Positions 1 through 9,754 of a DNA stretch of 64,000 bases are shown here, piece after piece. A program made the position numbers and the translations under genes. The stretch lies in NCBI RefSeq assembly GCF_000381885.1, contig NZ_KB907210.1, positions 186,001 to 250,000 of the forward strand, given 5' to 3'. Numbering within the stretch: the stretch's first letter is position 1; every line of letters begins with the position of its first letter. The notes under the pieces were generated by a model that worked only from the letters and a program-made list of their open reading frames with translations, searched no databases and was not told the DNA's origin. Source of the DNA: Actinomadura atramentaria DSM 43919. Its GTDB lineage: Bacteria > Actinomycetota > Actinomycetes > Streptosporangiales > Streptosporangiaceae.

Positions 1-1
1 C

Positions 2-463
2 GCACTGCCCGACGTCATCGAGCGCCTGCGCGAGAACCGCGCCCCGCTCGCCTGCGTCGTGGACGAGTACGGCGGCTTCGCCGGGCTCGTGACCTGGGAG
101 GACGTCGCCGAGGAACTGGTCGGCGAGATCTCCGACGAGAACGAGCCGGACGAGGAGCTGGCCATCCGCAGCGGCGACTGGTGGACCCTCGACGCCGGCC
201 TGCGCGTGGACGAGGCGGCGCACGAGACCGGCGTCGACCTCCCCGCCGGCGACTACGAGACGGTCTCCGGCCTGCTGCTCAAACGCCTCGGCCGCGTCGC
301 CGAACCCGGCGACGTCGTCCTGGTGGACCTGCCCCCCGAGCATCTGGACGAGCCGCCGCGCCGCGCGGTCGTGGAGGTCCTGACCGTCCACCGCCACGTC
401 CCCGAGCTGATCCGGCTCCGCACCGAGGACGCCCCGCCGGAGATCGAGGGGGACGCGCGGTGA
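2..463 (+). CDS. CNNM/CorC-family hemolysin-like membrane protein, C-terminal part (5' truncated by window)
   Basis: The reading frame is open from base 2, so the gene starts upstream of the window. What remains is the end of the second CBS domain (a DEYGGFAGLVTWEDVAEELVG stretch near the left edge, typical of the CorC/HlyC family) and then a CorC_HlyC 'transporter-associated' domain of about 80 residues. Proteins of this family sit in the membrane through an N-terminal CNNM domain and are linked to Mg2+/Co2+ homeostasis. The stop codon overlaps the GTG of the next gene by four bases (GTGA), so the two are translationally coupled paralogues. The family call is strong; the transported ion is not visible. 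Confidence 0.85.
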   Translation, partial: ALPDVIERLRENRAPLACVVDEYGGFAGLVTWEDVAEELVGEISDENEPDEELAIRSGDWWTLDAGLRVDEAAHETGVDLPAGDYETVSGLLLKRLGRVAEPGDVVLVDLPPEHLDEPPRRAVVEVLTVHRHVPELIRLRTEDAPPEIEGDAR

Positions 464-1470
464 ACCTCGGCGTGGGCATCCCGGTGACGCTGGCGCTGCT
501 GGCGGGCAACGGCTTCTTCGTGGCCGCCGAGTTCGCGCTGGTGGCGGCGAAGCGCCCGCGGCTGGAGCGGGACGCGGCGGCGGGCAGCCGCGCGGCGGCG
601 TCGGCGGTCGCGGGCATCCGGGAGCTGTCGGTGATGCTCGCGGGCGCGCAGCTCGGCATCACGATGTGCTCGCTGGGCCTCGGCCTGGTGTCGGAGCCGG
701 TGCTCGCGGAGACGCTGACGCCGTGGTTCCACGCGGTCGGCCTGCCCTCGGCGGCGGCGCACGCGGTGGCGTTCGTGCTGGCCCTGGCACTGGTGACGTT
801 CCTGCACATGGTCGTCGGGGAGATGGCCCCGAAGTCGTGGGCGATCGTGCGGCCGGAGCGGTCCGCGACGGTGCTCGCGCCGCCGTTCCGGGCGTTCACG
901 ACGATCGTGCATCCGGTGCTGACCGCGCTGAACGCGACGACGAACCTGCTGCTGCGGCTGCTCGGCGTCCAGCCGAGGGACGCGGCCGAGATCGCGCGGA
1001 CCCCCGAGCAGCTCCGCGACCTGGCGATGGAGTCGCGCCGCCTCGGCCTGATCGACGAGGCGGACCTGCGCGTCCTGACGGCGGCGCTGGACGCCCCGCG
1101 CGCGTCGCTGGCGGGCCTGGTCGTGCCGCTCGCCGACATCGTCGCGGTGCGGTCGGACGCGTCCCCGCAGGAGGTCGTCGACACGGCCGCGCGCAGCGGC
1201 CGGACGCGGATCATGGTGCGCGGCGCGGGCACGCCGAGGATGATCCACGTCCGGGACGCCTATCTCGCGCGGGCGCGCGGCCGGACGACCCCGGCGGGCG
1301 AGCTGGCGCACCCGGTGCCGATGCTGCCGGAGCGGACGCCGGTCGCGGCGGCCGTGGCCGCGCTGCGCGCCGCGCACAGCAACCTCGGCCTGGTCGCGGA
1401 CGCGGCGGGCCGCCCGGTCGGGCTGATCAGTCTGGACGATCTGCTGGCGACGCTGCTGGTCACCCACTGA
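460..1470 (+). CDS. CNNM-domain membrane protein (hemolysin family), short form
   Basis: 336 residues. GTG start chosen because it overlaps the upstream stop (GTGA). The N-terminal half is a CNNM transmembrane domain with about four hydrophobic segments (near residues 3-25, 60-80, 95-120, 135-155) and the family motif GEMAPKSWAI around residue 125, followed by a CBS pair that ends LGLVADAAGRPVGLISLDD. It is shorter than the upstream paralogue and lacks the C-terminal CorC_HlyC domain. Such long/short pairs are common in actinomycetes and may form heterodimers, which is inference. A role in divalent cation efflux is inherited from the family only. Confidence 0.85.
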   Translation: MNLGVGIPVTLALLAGNGFFVAAEFALVAAKRPRLERDAAAGSRAAASAVAGIRELSVMLAGAQLGITMCSLGLGLVSEPVLAETLTPWFHAVGLPSAAAHAVAFVLALALVTFLHMVVGEMAPKSWAIVRPERSATVLAPPFRAFTTIVHPVLTALNATTNLLLRLLGVQPRDAAEIARTPEQLRDLAMESRRLGLIDEADLRVLTAALDAPRASLAGLVVPLADIVAVRSDASPQEVVDTAARSGRTRIMVRGAGTPRMIHVRDAYLARARGRTTPAGELAHPVPMLPERTPVAAAVAALRAAHSNLGLVADAAGRPVGLISLDDLLATLLVTH

Positions 1471-1475
1471 CCGCC

Positions 1476-1518
1476 GTCAACCCATGTTGACACGCCCTCG
1501 ATGTCAACCTACATTGAC
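1476..1518. promoter_or_regulatory. Two matching 16-bp palindromic operators overlapping -35 and -10
   Basis: GTCAACCCATGTTGAC (1476-1491) and GTCAACCTACATTGAC (1503-1518) are each inverted repeats with GTCAA/TTGAC arms, agree at 13 of 16 positions, and start 27 bases apart. The first covers the -35 and the second covers the -10 of the downstream gene. The simplest reading is autorepression by the adjacent helix-turn-helix protein; binding itself is inferred. Confidence 0.65.
1487..1515 (+). promoter_or_regulatory. Leaderless promoter of the HTH-ClpN operon
   Basis: A perfect -35 TTGACA (1487-1492) is separated by 17 bases from TACATT (1510-1515), which fits the actinobacterial TANNNT -10. 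The ATG of the next gene follows 7 bases later, so transcription should start at the A of the start codon (leaderless mRNA). There is no Shine-Dalgarno sequence before this ATG, in agreement. Confidence 0.75.
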
Positions 1519-1522
1519 AGCC

Positions 1523-1753
1523 ATGAGCGACGGAGTGACACTCGCCCGCGAGGCGAGCAGCCGTGACCCGGCGGTCGGGCTCCGCGCCGTCCGCGCCCTG
1601 CGGGAACTGGCCGACCGGCTGGAGAACCTGCAGGTCGCGGGCGCGCGCGAACGCGGCTGGACGTGGCAGGAGATCGCGGACGCGCTCGGCGTCAGCCGCC
1701 AGGCCGTCCACAAGAAGCACGGCGGCGGCCGCCGCCTCGGAAGGGAGAAGTGA
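1523..1753 (+). CDS. Small helix-turn-helix DNA-binding protein
   Basis: 76 residues. ATG at 1523 chosen over an in-frame upstream ATG (1484) because it lies 7 bases after a good -10 and the upstream codons overlap the operators. The only recognisable domain is a helix-turn-helix in the C-terminal half (RGWTWQEIADALGVSRQAVH, about residues 44-63), of the type found in very small actinobacterial regulators that precede a Clp N-domain gene. It ends with a basic GGGRRLGREK tail. The stop overlaps the ATG of the next gene by one base, so the pair is one operon. The two palindromes at its promoter make it a probable autorepressor. The signal sensed is unknown. Confidence 0.8.
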   Translation: MSDGVTLAREASSRDPAVGLRAVRALRELADRLENLQVAGARERGWTWQEIADALGVSRQAVHKKHGGGRRLGREK

Positions 1754-2295
1754 TGTTCGAACGGTTCAGCCGGGACGCCCGCGCGGCGGTCGTCGGCGCG
1801 CAGGCGTTCGGCCGCGAGCTGCGCGCCCGGCGGATCACCACCGGGCACCTGCTGTACGCGGTCGCGGCGGGCGAGGACGACGCGGCCGCCGCGCTGCGCG
1901 CCGCCGGAGCGACGCCGATCCGGCTGCGCGACGCGATCGAGCGCGGCGCGGCCGACCCCCTCGACCCCGAGGCGCTGCGCGCGATCGGCGTGGACCTGGC
2001 CGCGGTGCGCGACGCCGCCGAGGCCGAGTTCGGGCCCGGCGCGCTGGACGCCCCGGACGCGTCCGGCCCGTACCGCCTGCGCGGCCCGGTGTTCGCCGAC
2101 GACGCCAAGAAGGCGCTGGAGCTGTCCCTGCGGCAGACCCTCAAGGCGCGGCAAAAGCGCATCGAGGCGGGCCACGTCCTGCTCGGGCTGATCCAGGACG
2201 AGCGGTTCGCGTCCGTCCGGCTGCTCACCGAGGCCGGGGTGGACGTCGCCGCGCTCCGCGCCGACGTCACGACCCGGCTGCGCGCCGCGGCCTGA
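1753..2295 (+). CDS. Stand-alone Clp N-terminal domain protein
   Basis: 180 residues made of Clp_N repeats and nothing else: FERFSRDARAAVVGAQAFG at the N-terminus and a second repeat near residues 115-175 (ARQKRIEAGHVLLGLIQDE). In ClpA/ClpC/ClpB this domain binds adaptors and substrates, but here no AAA+ module is attached, so it cannot be an unfoldase itself. It overlaps the HTH gene by one base (TGATG), which indicates coupled translation. A role as adaptor or decoy for a Clp ATPase is inference. Another Clp-type gene lies at 12860-15307 but is not adjacent. Confidence 0.8.
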   Translation: MFERFSRDARAAVVGAQAFGRELRARRITTGHLLYAVAAGEDDAAAALRAAGATPIRLRDAIERGAADPLDPEALRAIGVDLAAVRDAAEAEFGPGALDAPDASGPYRLRGPVFADDAKKALELSLRQTLKARQKRIEAGHVLLGLIQDERFASVRLLTEAGVDVAALRADVTTRLRAAA

Positions 2296-2323
2296 CGCCG
2301 GTCGGCGCCGGGTCGGCGACGGG

Positions 2324-4828
2324 TCAGAGCCGGTCCACCGACCGGACCCGCAGCACCGCCTCCCCCGCCTCGTCGGACCCGGTGAGGTCGACCTCGGCGC
2401 TGATCCCCCAGTCGCGGTCGCCCGCCGGGTCGTCGAAGACCTGCCGGACGCGCCACAGCGCCTCGTCCGGCACCTCTTCGATCTGGAGCAGCTTCGGGCC
2501 GCGCGCGTCCGGCCCGGTGCGCAGCTCGTCGTGCTCGGCGAAGTAGGCGTCCATCGCGTCCGCCCAGGCGTCCGCGCCGAACTCGGGGTCGAGGCGGCCC
2601 AGCTCGTCGTACCGTTCGAGGGCGGCCAGCTCGACCCGCCGGAACAGCGCGTTGCGGACCAGCACCCGGAACGCCCGCGCGTTCGCCGTGACCCGGGTGA
2701 CGCGCTCGGCGACGATCTCCTCCGGATCGGCGGTGGGGTTGGCGAGCTGCTCCCACTCGTCCAGCAGGCTGGAGTCGACCTGGCGGACGAGTTCGCCCAG
2801 CCACTCGATGAGGTCGATGAGGTCGTCGTTCTTGATCGACTCCGGGACGGTCTGCTGGAGCGCCTTGTACGCGCCCGACAGGTACCGCAGCAGCAGCCCC
2901 TCGGTGCGCGCCAGGTCGTAGTGGCCGATGTACTCGGTGAACGTCATCGCCCGCTCGTACATGTCGCGGACGATCGACTTCGGGCTGAGCGGATGGTCCC
3001 CGACCCACGGATGCCCCGCCCGGTACACCTCGTACGCGGCCTCCAGCTCCTCTTCCAGCGGGCGCGGGTAGGTGACGTCCTGGAGCAGTTCCATCCGCTC
3101 CTCGTACTCGATGCCCTCGTTCTTCATCTCCTGCACGGCCTCGCCGCGCGCCTTGTTCTCCTGCGCGGCGAGGATCTGGCGGGGGTCGTCCAGCGTCGCC
3201 TCGATGACCGACAGGACGTCCAGCGCGTAGCCGGGCGACGCCGGGTCGAGGATCTCGAACGTCGCCAGCGCGAACGTGGACAGCGGCTGGTTGAGCGCGA
3301 AGTCTTCCTGGAGGTCCACGGTGACGCGCGCGTAGCGGCCCTGCTCGTCGGGCTCGGGCAGCGTCTCGACCACGCCGCCCGCCAGCAGCGACCGGTAGAT
3401 CGCGATGGCGCGGGAGATGTGGCGGCGGCGGGCCGCCGGGTCCTCGTGGTTGTCGGTGAGCAGCCGCTTCATGGCCTGGAACGCGTTGCCCGGCCGCGCG
3501 ATCACCGACAGCAGCATGGCGTGGCTGACCTGGAAGCGCGACTTCAGCAGCTCCGGCTCGGCGGTCTGGAGCTTGGCGAACGTCTCCTCGTCCCAGCCGA
3601 CGAACCCCTCCGGCGGCTTCTTGCGCTGGACCTTGCGGCGCTTCTTGGGGTCGTCGCCCGCCTTGGCCAGGGCCTTCTCGTTCTCCACGACGTGCTCGGG
3701 GGCCTGCGCGACGACGAACCCGACCGTGTCGTACCCGGCGCGCCCCGCGCGGCCCGCGATCTGGTGGAACTCGCGGGCCCGCAGCCGCCGCACCCGGTGC
3801 CCGTCGTACTTCGACAGCGCCGTGAACACCACCGTGCGGATCGGGACGTTGACGCCGACGCCGAGCGTGTCCGTGCCGCAGATGACCTTGAGCAGCCCCG
3901 CCTGCGCCAGCCGCTCCACGAGCCGCCGGTACTTCGGCAGCATCCCGGCGTGGTGGACGCCGATGCCGTGCCGCACGAACCGCGACAGGTTCCGCCCGAA
4001 CTTCGTCGTGAACCGGAACCCGCCGATCAGCTCGGCGATCCGCGCCTTCTCCTCCTTGCTGCACACGTTCACGCTCATCAGCGACTGCGCGCGCTCGATC
4101 GCGGCGGCCTGCGTGAAGTGGACGAGGTAGACCGGGGCCTTGCGCTCGGCCAGCAGCTCCTCGATCGTCTCGTGCAGCGGCGTGACGCGGTAGTCGTAGA
4201 TCAGCGGGACGGGCCGCTCCGCCGACGACACCACCGCCGTCGGCCGCCCGGTGCGGCGGGTGAGGTCGCCCCGGAAGAACTCGACGTCCCCGAGCGTCGC
4301 CGACATCAGCAGGAACTGCGCCTGCGGCAGCTCCAGCAGCGGGATCTGCCACGCCCAGCCGCGCTCGGGCTCGGCGTAGAAGTGGAACTCGTCCATCACG
4401 ACGACGCCCACGTCGGCGTCCGCGCCGTCGCGCAGCGCGATGTTGGCGAGCACCTCGGCGGTGCAGCAGACGATCGGGGCGTCCGCGTTGACCGACGCGT
4501 CGCCGGTCATCATCCCGACGTTCTCGCGGCCGAACATCTCGCACAGGTCGAAGAACTTCTCCGACACCAGCGCCTTGATCGGCGCGGTGTAGAACGCGAC
4601 CTGGTCCCGGCCGAGGGCGGCGAACAGCGCGCCCGCCGCGACCAGGCTCTTGCCGGACCCGGTCGGCGTCGCCAGCACGACGTTCGCGCCGGACACGACC
4701 TCGATCAGCGCCTCCTCCTGCGCGGGGTACAGCGTGATCCCGCGCCCCGAGACCCACGTCTCGAACGCCTCGTAGAGCGCGTCGGGGTCGAGGTCGTCAC
4801 CGCGGGGAAGCCGATCGAGAAGGGTCAC
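2324..4828 (-). CDS. DExH-box superfamily 2 helicase with C-terminal DUF3516
   Basis: 834 residues, GTG start (first residues VTLLDRLPRGDDLD). Motif I ATPTGSGKS near residue 53, motif II DEFH (DExH type) near 135, motif III SATL near 165 and motif VI QIAGRAGRAG near 350 show a complete two-lobed SF2 motor related to the Ski2/HelY group. The second half contains the actinobacterial DUF3516 region, unknown in function. RNA or DNA unwinding in RNA turnover or repair is the likely role; the substrate cannot be read from the sequence. It is convergent with the ClpN gene (28-base gap) and lies 47 bases downstream of gnd on the same strand. Confidence 0.88.
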   Translation of the reverse strand: MTLLDRLPRGDDLDPDALYEAFETWVSGRGITLYPAQEEALIEVVSGANVVLATPTGSGKSLVAAGALFAALGRDQVAFYTAPIKALVSEKFFDLCEMFGRENVGMMTGDASVNADAPIVCCTAEVLANIALRDGADADVGVVVMDEFHFYAEPERGWAWQIPLLELPQAQFLLMSATLGDVEFFRGDLTRRTGRPTAVVSSAERPVPLIYDYRVTPLHETIEELLAERKAPVYLVHFTQAAAIERAQSLMSVNVCSKEEKARIAELIGGFRFTTKFGRNLSRFVRHGIGVHHAGMLPKYRRLVERLAQAGLLKVICGTDTLGVGVNVPIRTVVFTALSKYDGHRVRRLRAREFHQIAGRAGRAGYDTVGFVVAQAPEHVVENEKALAKAGDDPKKRRKVQRKKPPEGFVGWDEETFAKLQTAEPELLKSRFQVSHAMLLSVIARPGNAFQAMKRLLTDNHEDPAARRRHISRAIAIYRSLLAGGVVETLPEPDEQGRYARVTVDLQEDFALNQPLSTFALATFEILDPASPGYALDVLSVIEATLDDPRQILAAQENKARGEAVQEMKNEGIEYEERMELLQDVTYPRPLEEELEAAYEVYRAGHPWVGDHPLSPKSIVRDMYERAMTFTEYIGHYDLARTEGLLLRYLSGAYKALQQTVPESIKNDDLIDLIEWLGELVRQVDSSLLDEWEQLANPTADPEEIVAERVTRVTANARAFRVLVRNALFRRVELAALERYDELGRLDPEFGADAWADAMDAYFAEHDELRTGPDARGPKLLQIEEVPDEALWRVRQVFDDPAGDRDWGISAEVDLTGSDEAGEAVLRVRSVDRL

Positions 4829-4875
4829 CCCTCCATCCTGCCCCCGTGCGGCCACTGCCCGCGCCACGCCCGCGC

Positions 4876-6303
4876 TCAGCCGGTCTCCTCCTCCGCGCCG
4901 TCCTGCGCCCAGCGGGTGTGGAAGACGCCGCCGCGGTCGGTGCGGCGGTAGGTGTGCGCGCCGAAGTAGTCGCGCTGCGCCTGGGTGAGGGCGGCGGGCA
5001 GCCGCGCGGCGCGCAGCGCGTCGTAGTAGGCGAGCGCCCCGGCGAACCCGGGCGCGGGGACGCCCGCGCGGGCCGCCGCGGCGACGACGCGCCGCCAGTC
5101 GTCCTGCGCGCCGCCGAGCGCGTCGGCGAAGCCGGTGTCGGTGAGCAGCGTCGGCAGGTGCGGGTCGGCCTCGTAGGCGGCGCGGATGCGGTCGAGGAAG
5201 CGGGCGCGGATGATGCAGCCGCCGCGCCAGATCGTGGCGAGCGCGCCCGCGTCCACGTCCCAGCCGTACTCGGCGGCGCCCGCCTCGATCTGGTGGAAGC
5301 CCTGCGCGTAGGCGACGATCTTGGACGCGTACAGCGCGCGCTCGACCGCGCCGACCAGGTCCAGGACGGGCGCGGCGTCCGGGTCCGGGCCGGGCAGCCC
5401 GGCCGCGGCGGCGCGCAGCCCGGTGTGGCCCGAGACCGACCGCGCGAACACCGCCTCGGCGATGCCGGGCACCGGGACGCCCAGGTCCAGCGCGTTCTGG
5501 ACGGTCCAGCGCCCGGTGCCCTTCTGCTCGGCGCGGTCCAGGACGACGTCCACGAACGGCTGCCCGGTGGCCGGGTCGACGTGGTCGAGGATCTGCGCGG
5601 TGATCTCGATGAGGTAGGACTCCAACCGCCCGTCGTTCCACGTCCGGAACACCTCGGCGATCTCGGGCGGCTCCAGCCCGGCGGCATGCCGCAGCAGGTC
5701 GTAGGACTCCGCGATGAGCTGCATGTCGGCGTACTCGATGCCGTTGTGGACCATCTTCACGAAGTGGCCCGCGCCCTCTTCGCCGACGTGCGTGCAGCAC
5801 GGCGTGCCGTCCACGCTCGCCGCGACGCTCTCCAGCAGCGGGCCGAGTTCGGCGTACGCCTCGCGGGGGCCGCCGGGCATGATGCTCGGGCCGTTCAGCG
5901 CGCCCTCCTCGCCGCCGGACACGCCCGTCCCGACGAACCGGACCTCGCGCTGCCGCAACGCGGCCTCGCGGCGCCGGGTGTCGAGGAAGAACGCGTTCCC
6001 GCCGTCCACGAGGATGTCGCCGGGGTCGAGCAGCGGCGCGAACTCCTCGATCACCGCGTCCGTGGGCGCGCCCGCCTTGACCATCACGATGATCTTCCGG
6101 GGGCGCTCCAGCGACGCGACGAACGCCTCGGGCGTCTCGGCGGGCAGGAACGTCCCCTCGTCGCCGAACTCGTCGACGAGCGCGCGCGTCCGCCCCGCCG
6201 TGCGGTTGTGGACGGCGACGGGATGGCCGTGCCGCGCGAAGTTGCGGGCCAGGTTCCGGCCCATCACCGCGAGCCCCGTGACGCCGACGGTTGCCTGCAC
6301 CAT
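4876..6303 (-). CDS. gnd: 6-phosphogluconate dehydrogenase, decarboxylating
   Basis: 475 residues, the usual length of the long (NADP-linked) 6PGDH class. The N-terminal Rossmann fold starts [17 protein letters not shown] with the expected dinucleotide-binding glycines. The catalytic/substrate segment reads [15 protein letters not shown] (Lys and His-Asn near residues 180-185), and the all-helical C-terminal domain is complete through the R-G-G-C-I-I-R segment. It converts 6-phosphogluconate to ribulose 5-phosphate and CO2 in the oxidative pentose phosphate pathway. ATG start at 6303. The 131-base gap to the divergent phosphoglucomutase-type gene should hold both promoters. Confidence 0.95.
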   Translation of the reverse strand: MVQATVGVTGLAVMGRNLARNFARHGHPVAVHNRTAGRTRALVDEFGDEGTFLPAETPEAFVASLERPRKIIVMVKAGAPTDAVIEEFAPLLDPGDILVDGGNAFFLDTRRREAALRQREVRFVGTGVSGGEEGALNGPSIMPGGPREAYAELGPLLESVAASVDGTPCCTHVGEEGAGHFVKMVHNGIEYADMQLIAESYDLLRHAAGLEPPEIAEVFRTWNDGRLESYLIEITAQILDHVDPATGQPFVDVVLDRAEQKGTGRWTVQNALDLGVPVPGIAEAVFARSVSGHTGLRAAAAGLPGPDPDAAPVLDLVGAVERALYASKIVAYAQGFHQIEAGAAEYGWDVDAGALATIWRGGCIIRARFLDRIRAAYEADPHLPTLLTDTGFADALGGAQDDWRRVVAAAARAGVPAPGFAGALAYYDALRAARLPAALTQAQRDYFGAHTYRRTDRGGVFHTRWAQDGAEEETG

Positions 6304-6434
6304 GCTCTCTCCCCTCCCGTTTCGCCGCCCCCTACCCGCCGTTCACCGGCCCGATCACGCCGTTTCCCGGGAATGCCCCGCTTTTACGCGGGAAGGAGCG
6401 GGACCATCGGGGGGACGGGGCACCGAGACGAGAG

Positions 6435-7196
6435 ATGGGGACGATGCTGGGACTACCGGACGCGGTGACGGCCTGCCTGTTCGACCTGGACGGCGTGCTG
6501 ACCCGCACCGCCGCGGTCCACGCCGCGGCGTGGAAGGAGATGTTCGACGCCTACCTGCGCGAACGCGCGGAGCGGACCGGGGAGCCGTTCCAGCCGTTCG
6601 ACGCCCGGAACGACTACGGGACGTACGTGGACGGCAAGCGCCGCGAGGACGGCACCCGCTCGTTCCTCGCCTCGCGCGGCATCACCCTGCCCGAGGGGAC
6701 GCCGGACGACCCGCCGACCGCCGAGACCGTCCACGGCCTCGGCGCGCGCAAGAACGCGCTCGTGCTGGACCTCATCCGCCGCGACGGCGTGGAGGTCTTC
6801 GACGGTTCCGTGGCGTTCGTCCGGGCCGTCCGGAAGGCGGGGCTGCGCACGGCGGTGGTCTCGTCCAGCGCGAACACCGCGCAGGTGCTGGAGGCGACCG
6901 GCATCACCGACCTGTTCGACGCGCGCGTGGACGGCGTCGTCGCCGCCGAGCGGGACCTGGCGGGCAAGCCCGCCCCCGACACGTTCCTGGAGGGCGCGCG
7001 GGAGCTCGGCGTGGCCGCCGCGCAGGCGGCCGTGTTCGAGGACGCGCTCGCCGGCGTCGAGGCGGGCCGCGCGGGGCGCTTCGGGTACGTCGTCGGCGTC
7101 AACCGGGTCGACGGCGAGCACGCCGCCGCCCTGGCCACCCACGGCGCGGACCGCGTCGTGGACGATCTGTCCGAACTGATGGGGGACGAGCGGTGA
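6435..7196 (+). CDS. HAD-family beta-phosphoglucomutase
   Basis: 253 residues. HAD motif I is [17 protein letters not shown] (Asp nucleophile and +2 Asp general acid, the phosphomutase/phosphatase pattern). Motif II is VVSSSAN near residue 140, motif III Lys lies in AGKPAPDTF, and motif IV is [11 protein letters not shown]. The helical cap (about residues 25-100) contains the long [16 protein letters not shown] segment of beta-PGMs. It would interconvert beta-glucose 1-phosphate and glucose 6-phosphate. Its stop overlaps the GTG of a GH65 phosphorylase, which makes beta-glucose 1-phosphate, so substrate and enzyme match. ATG 6435 chosen; ATG 6444 is possible but has no well-placed ribosome site. 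Confidence 0.88.
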   Translation: MGTMLGLPDAVTACLFDLDGVLTRTAAVHAAAWKEMFDAYLRERAERTGEPFQPFDARNDYGTYVDGKRREDGTRSFLASRGITLPEGTPDDPPTAETVHGLGARKNALVLDLIRRDGVEVFDGSVAFVRAVRKAGLRTAVVSSSANTAQVLEATGITDLFDARVDGVVAAERDLAGKPAPDTFLEGARELGVAAAQAAVFEDALAGVEAGRAGRFGYVVGVNRVDGEHAAALATHGADRVVDDLSELMGDER

Positions 7197-9598
7197 GCGA
7201 CGGGAGCACGATGGACGAGCAGCCGGAGCGGCCGCTGTTCCGCGTGGAGCCGTGGACCGTCCGCGAGACCGAGCTGCGGATGGACCGGCTCGCGCAGACC
7301 GAGTCGGTGTTCGCGCTGTCCAACGGCCATCTCGGGCTGCGCGGCAACCTCGACGAGGGCGAGCCGCACGGCCTGCCCGGCACGTACCTGAACTCGTTCT
7401 ACGAGCAGCGGCCGCTGCCGCAGGCCGAGGCCGCCTACGGGCTGCCCGAGTCGGGGCAGACCGTCATCAACGTCACCAACGGCAAGATCATCCGGCTGCT
7501 GGTGGACGACGAGCCGCTGGACGTCCGCTACGGCCGCCTCGGCCGCCACGAGCGGGTGCTGGACATGCGCGCGGGCACGCTGACCCGCGAGCTGGAGTGG
7601 ACCTCCCCCGCCGACCGGACGGTCCGGGTCACCTCGACGCGGCTGGTGTCGCTGACCCAGCGGGCCGTCGCGGCGATCTGCTACGAGGTCGAGCCGGTGG
7701 ACGACCCGGTGCGCGTCGTCGTCCAGTCCGAGCTGGTCGCCAACGAGGCGCTGCCCGACGGCGACGGCAAGGACCCGCGTGGCACCGCCGCCCTCGCCGC
7801 GCCGCTGGTCAGCGAGGAGCACGTGGCGAACCACACCAAGGTGGTGCTCGTCCACTGCACGCGCAAGAGCGACCTGCGGATGGCCGCCGGGATGGCCCAC
7901 GAGGTGGAGGCCCCCGGCAAGCTGTCGGTCGAGAACGAGGCCAGCGACGACGTCGGCCGCACGACGATCGCGACCCGGCTCGAACCGGGCCAGAAGCTGC
8001 GGATTCTCAAGTACGTCGCCTACGGATGGTCGGGGCGGCGGTCGCGGCCCGCGCTCCACGACCAGGTGGTCGGGGCGCTGGCGGGCGCGCGGCAGACCGG
8101 CTGGGACGGCCTGCTCGCCGAGCAGCGCGCCTATCTGGACGACTTCTGGAAGGGCGCGGACGTCGAGGTCGACGGCGACGCCGAGGTCCAGCAGGCCGTC
8201 CGGTTCGCGATGTTCCACATCCTCCAGGCCGGTGCGCGCGCCGAGCGGCGGCTGATTCCCGCCAAGGGCCTGACGGGTCCGGGCTACGACGGGCACACGT
8301 TCTGGGACTCCGAGACGTTCGTCCTGCCCGTCCTGACCTACACCCAGCCCGACGCCGCCGCGGACGCCCTCGCCTGGCGGCACATGACGCTGCCGCTGGC
8401 GTACGAGCGCGCGACGCAGCTCGGCCTGGACGGGGCGGCGTTCCCCTGGCGGACGATCCGGGGCCAGGAGTGCTCGGGGTACTGGCCCGCCGGTACCGCC
8501 GCGTTCCACATCAACGCCGACATCGCCGACGCCGTCGTCCGGTACGTGGACGCCACGGGCGACGAGCGGTTCGAGCGCGAGGTGGGGCTGGAGATCCTGG
8601 TCGCGACGGCGCGGCTGTGGCGCAGCCTCGGACACCACGACGTCGAGGGCGTGTTCCGCATCGACGGCGTCACCGGGCCCGACGAGTACAGCGCCGTCGC
8701 GGACAACAACGTCTACACGAACCTCATGGCGCGCCGGAACCTGGAAGAGGCGGCCCGGACGGCGATGCGGCACCCCGACCTCGCCGACCGGCTGAACGTG
8801 ACGGCCGAAGAGGCCGCGTCCTGGCGGGACGCGGCCGCCGCGATGTTCATCCCCTACGACGACCGGCTGGGCGTCCACCCGCAGGCCGAGGGGTTCACCA
8901 ACCACGCGCCGTGGGACTTCGAGGACACCAAGCCCGACCACTACCCGCTGCTGCTGAACTATCCGTACTTCGACCTGTACCGGCGGCAGGTGGTGAAGCA
9001 GGCCGACCTCGTCCTCGCGCTGCACCTGTGCGGGGAGGCGTTCACCAGCGAGCAGAAGGCGCGGGACTTCGAGTACTACGAGGCGCTGACCGTCCGGGAC
9101 TCGTCGCTGTCGGCGCAGACGCAGGCCGTCATCGCCGCCGAGGTCGGGCACGTCGAGCTGGCCCACGACTACCTGGGCGAGACGGCGCTCGTCGACCTGC
9201 ACGACCTCAACGCCAACACCCGCGACGGCCTGCACATCGCCGCGCTCGCGGGCTCCTGGACGGGCCTGGTCGCCGGGTTCGGCGGCATGCGCGCCCGCGA
9301 CGGCCTGCTGCGCTTCGCGCCGCGCCTGCCCGGCGGGATCAGCCGGCTGGCGTTCCGCATGCGGTACCGGGACAACCGCATCAAGGTGACGATCACCGCC
9401 GAGAGCGCGCGGTACGAGCTCCTGGAGGGGCCGGGCCTCAAGCTGACGCACCACGCGACCGACATCACCCTCGGCGACGAACCGGCGGACGTCGCGATCC
9501 CGTCCCTGATGCCCCGCACGGCCCCGACCCAGCCCGCGGGCCGCGAACCGACCCCGCGCCGCATCGACCCGCACGGGCACGAGGTTCGGGACGCGTAA
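7193..9598 (+). CDS. Glycoside hydrolase family 65 disaccharide phosphorylase
   Basis: 801 residues from a GTG that overlaps the previous stop (GTGA) and has a GGGGGA ribosome site; ATG 7211 is an alternative. N-terminal beta-sandwich (about 1-270), then the (alpha/alpha)6 barrel with the GH65 block [20 protein letters not shown], in which Glu498 is the expected general acid, and a short C-terminal domain. Inverting GH65 phosphorylases cleave maltose, trehalose, kojibiose or nigerose with phosphate to give beta-glucose 1-phosphate. The linked mutase (6435-7196) would feed that to glycolysis. Which disaccharide is used cannot be told from the sequence. No signal peptide, so cytoplasmic. Confidence 0.9.
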   Translation: MSDGSTMDEQPERPLFRVEPWTVRETELRMDRLAQTESVFALSNGHLGLRGNLDEGEPHGLPGTYLNSFYEQRPLPQAEAAYGLPESGQTVINVTNGKIIRLLVDDEPLDVRYGRLGRHERVLDMRAGTLTRELEWTSPADRTVRVTSTRLVSLTQRAVAAICYEVEPVDDPVRVVVQSELVANEALPDGDGKDPRGTAALAAPLVSEEHVANHTKVVLVHCTRKSDLRMAAGMAHEVEAPGKLSVENEASDDVGRTTIATRLEPGQKLRILKYVAYGWSGRRSRPALHDQVVGALAGARQTGWDGLLAEQRAYLDDFWKGADVEVDGDAEVQQAVRFAMFHILQAGARAERRLIPAKGLTGPGYDGHTFWDSETFVLPVLTYTQPDAAADALAWRHMTLPLAYERATQLGLDGAAFPWRTIRGQECSGYWPAGTAAFHINADIADAVVRYVDATGDERFEREVGLEILVATARLWRSLGHHDVEGVFRIDGVTGPDEYSAVADNNVYTNLMARRNLEEAARTAMRHPDLADRLNVTAEEAASWRDAAAAMFIPYDDRLGVHPQAEGFTNHAPWDFEDTKPDHYPLLLNYPYFDLYRRQVVKQADLVLALHLCGEAFTSEQKARDFEYYEALTVRDSSLSAQTQAVIAAEVGHVELAHDYLGETALVDLHDLNANTRDGLHIAALAGSWTGLVAGFGGMRARDGLLRFAPRLPGGISRLAFRMRYRDNRIKVTITAESARYELLEGPGLKLTHHATDITLGDEPADVAIPSLMPRTAPTQPAGREPTPRRIDPHGHEVRDA

Positions 9599-9672
9599 CC
9601 GAGCAGGCCAGGTGAGGCGTGAGCCGGGCGGCCGGGTCCAGTGCGTTCCAGCCGCTCGCCCGGCGCCTGTAT

Positions 9673-9693
9673 CCGCGCGGGAGGGGCGCGCGG
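9673..9693. terminator. Stem-loop between convergent genes
   Basis: CCGCGCG and CGCGCGG pair around a 7-base loop. It lies about 75 bases after the GH65 stop and 60 before the soxR stop, in the only gap between these convergent genes. No U tract. The rest of the gap (9599-9754) shows nothing I can name. Confidence 0.4.
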
Positions 9694-9754
9694 TTCGTGC
9701 CCGCGCGGCGGTCAGCGCACTCACGCCGTGGCTGCTTCCGCGCCGGGCGGCGGG

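Noticed and set aside
181..459. Upstream extension of the second CNNM protein in the same frame
   Set aside because: It overlaps the first CNNM gene in another phase and gives an Arg/Pro-rich non-protein-like sequence; the GTG at 460 has the normal coupled start.
9599..9754. tRNA or small RNA in the convergent gap
   Set aside because: Only a 7-bp stem-loop was found; no T-loop or cloverleaf signature.
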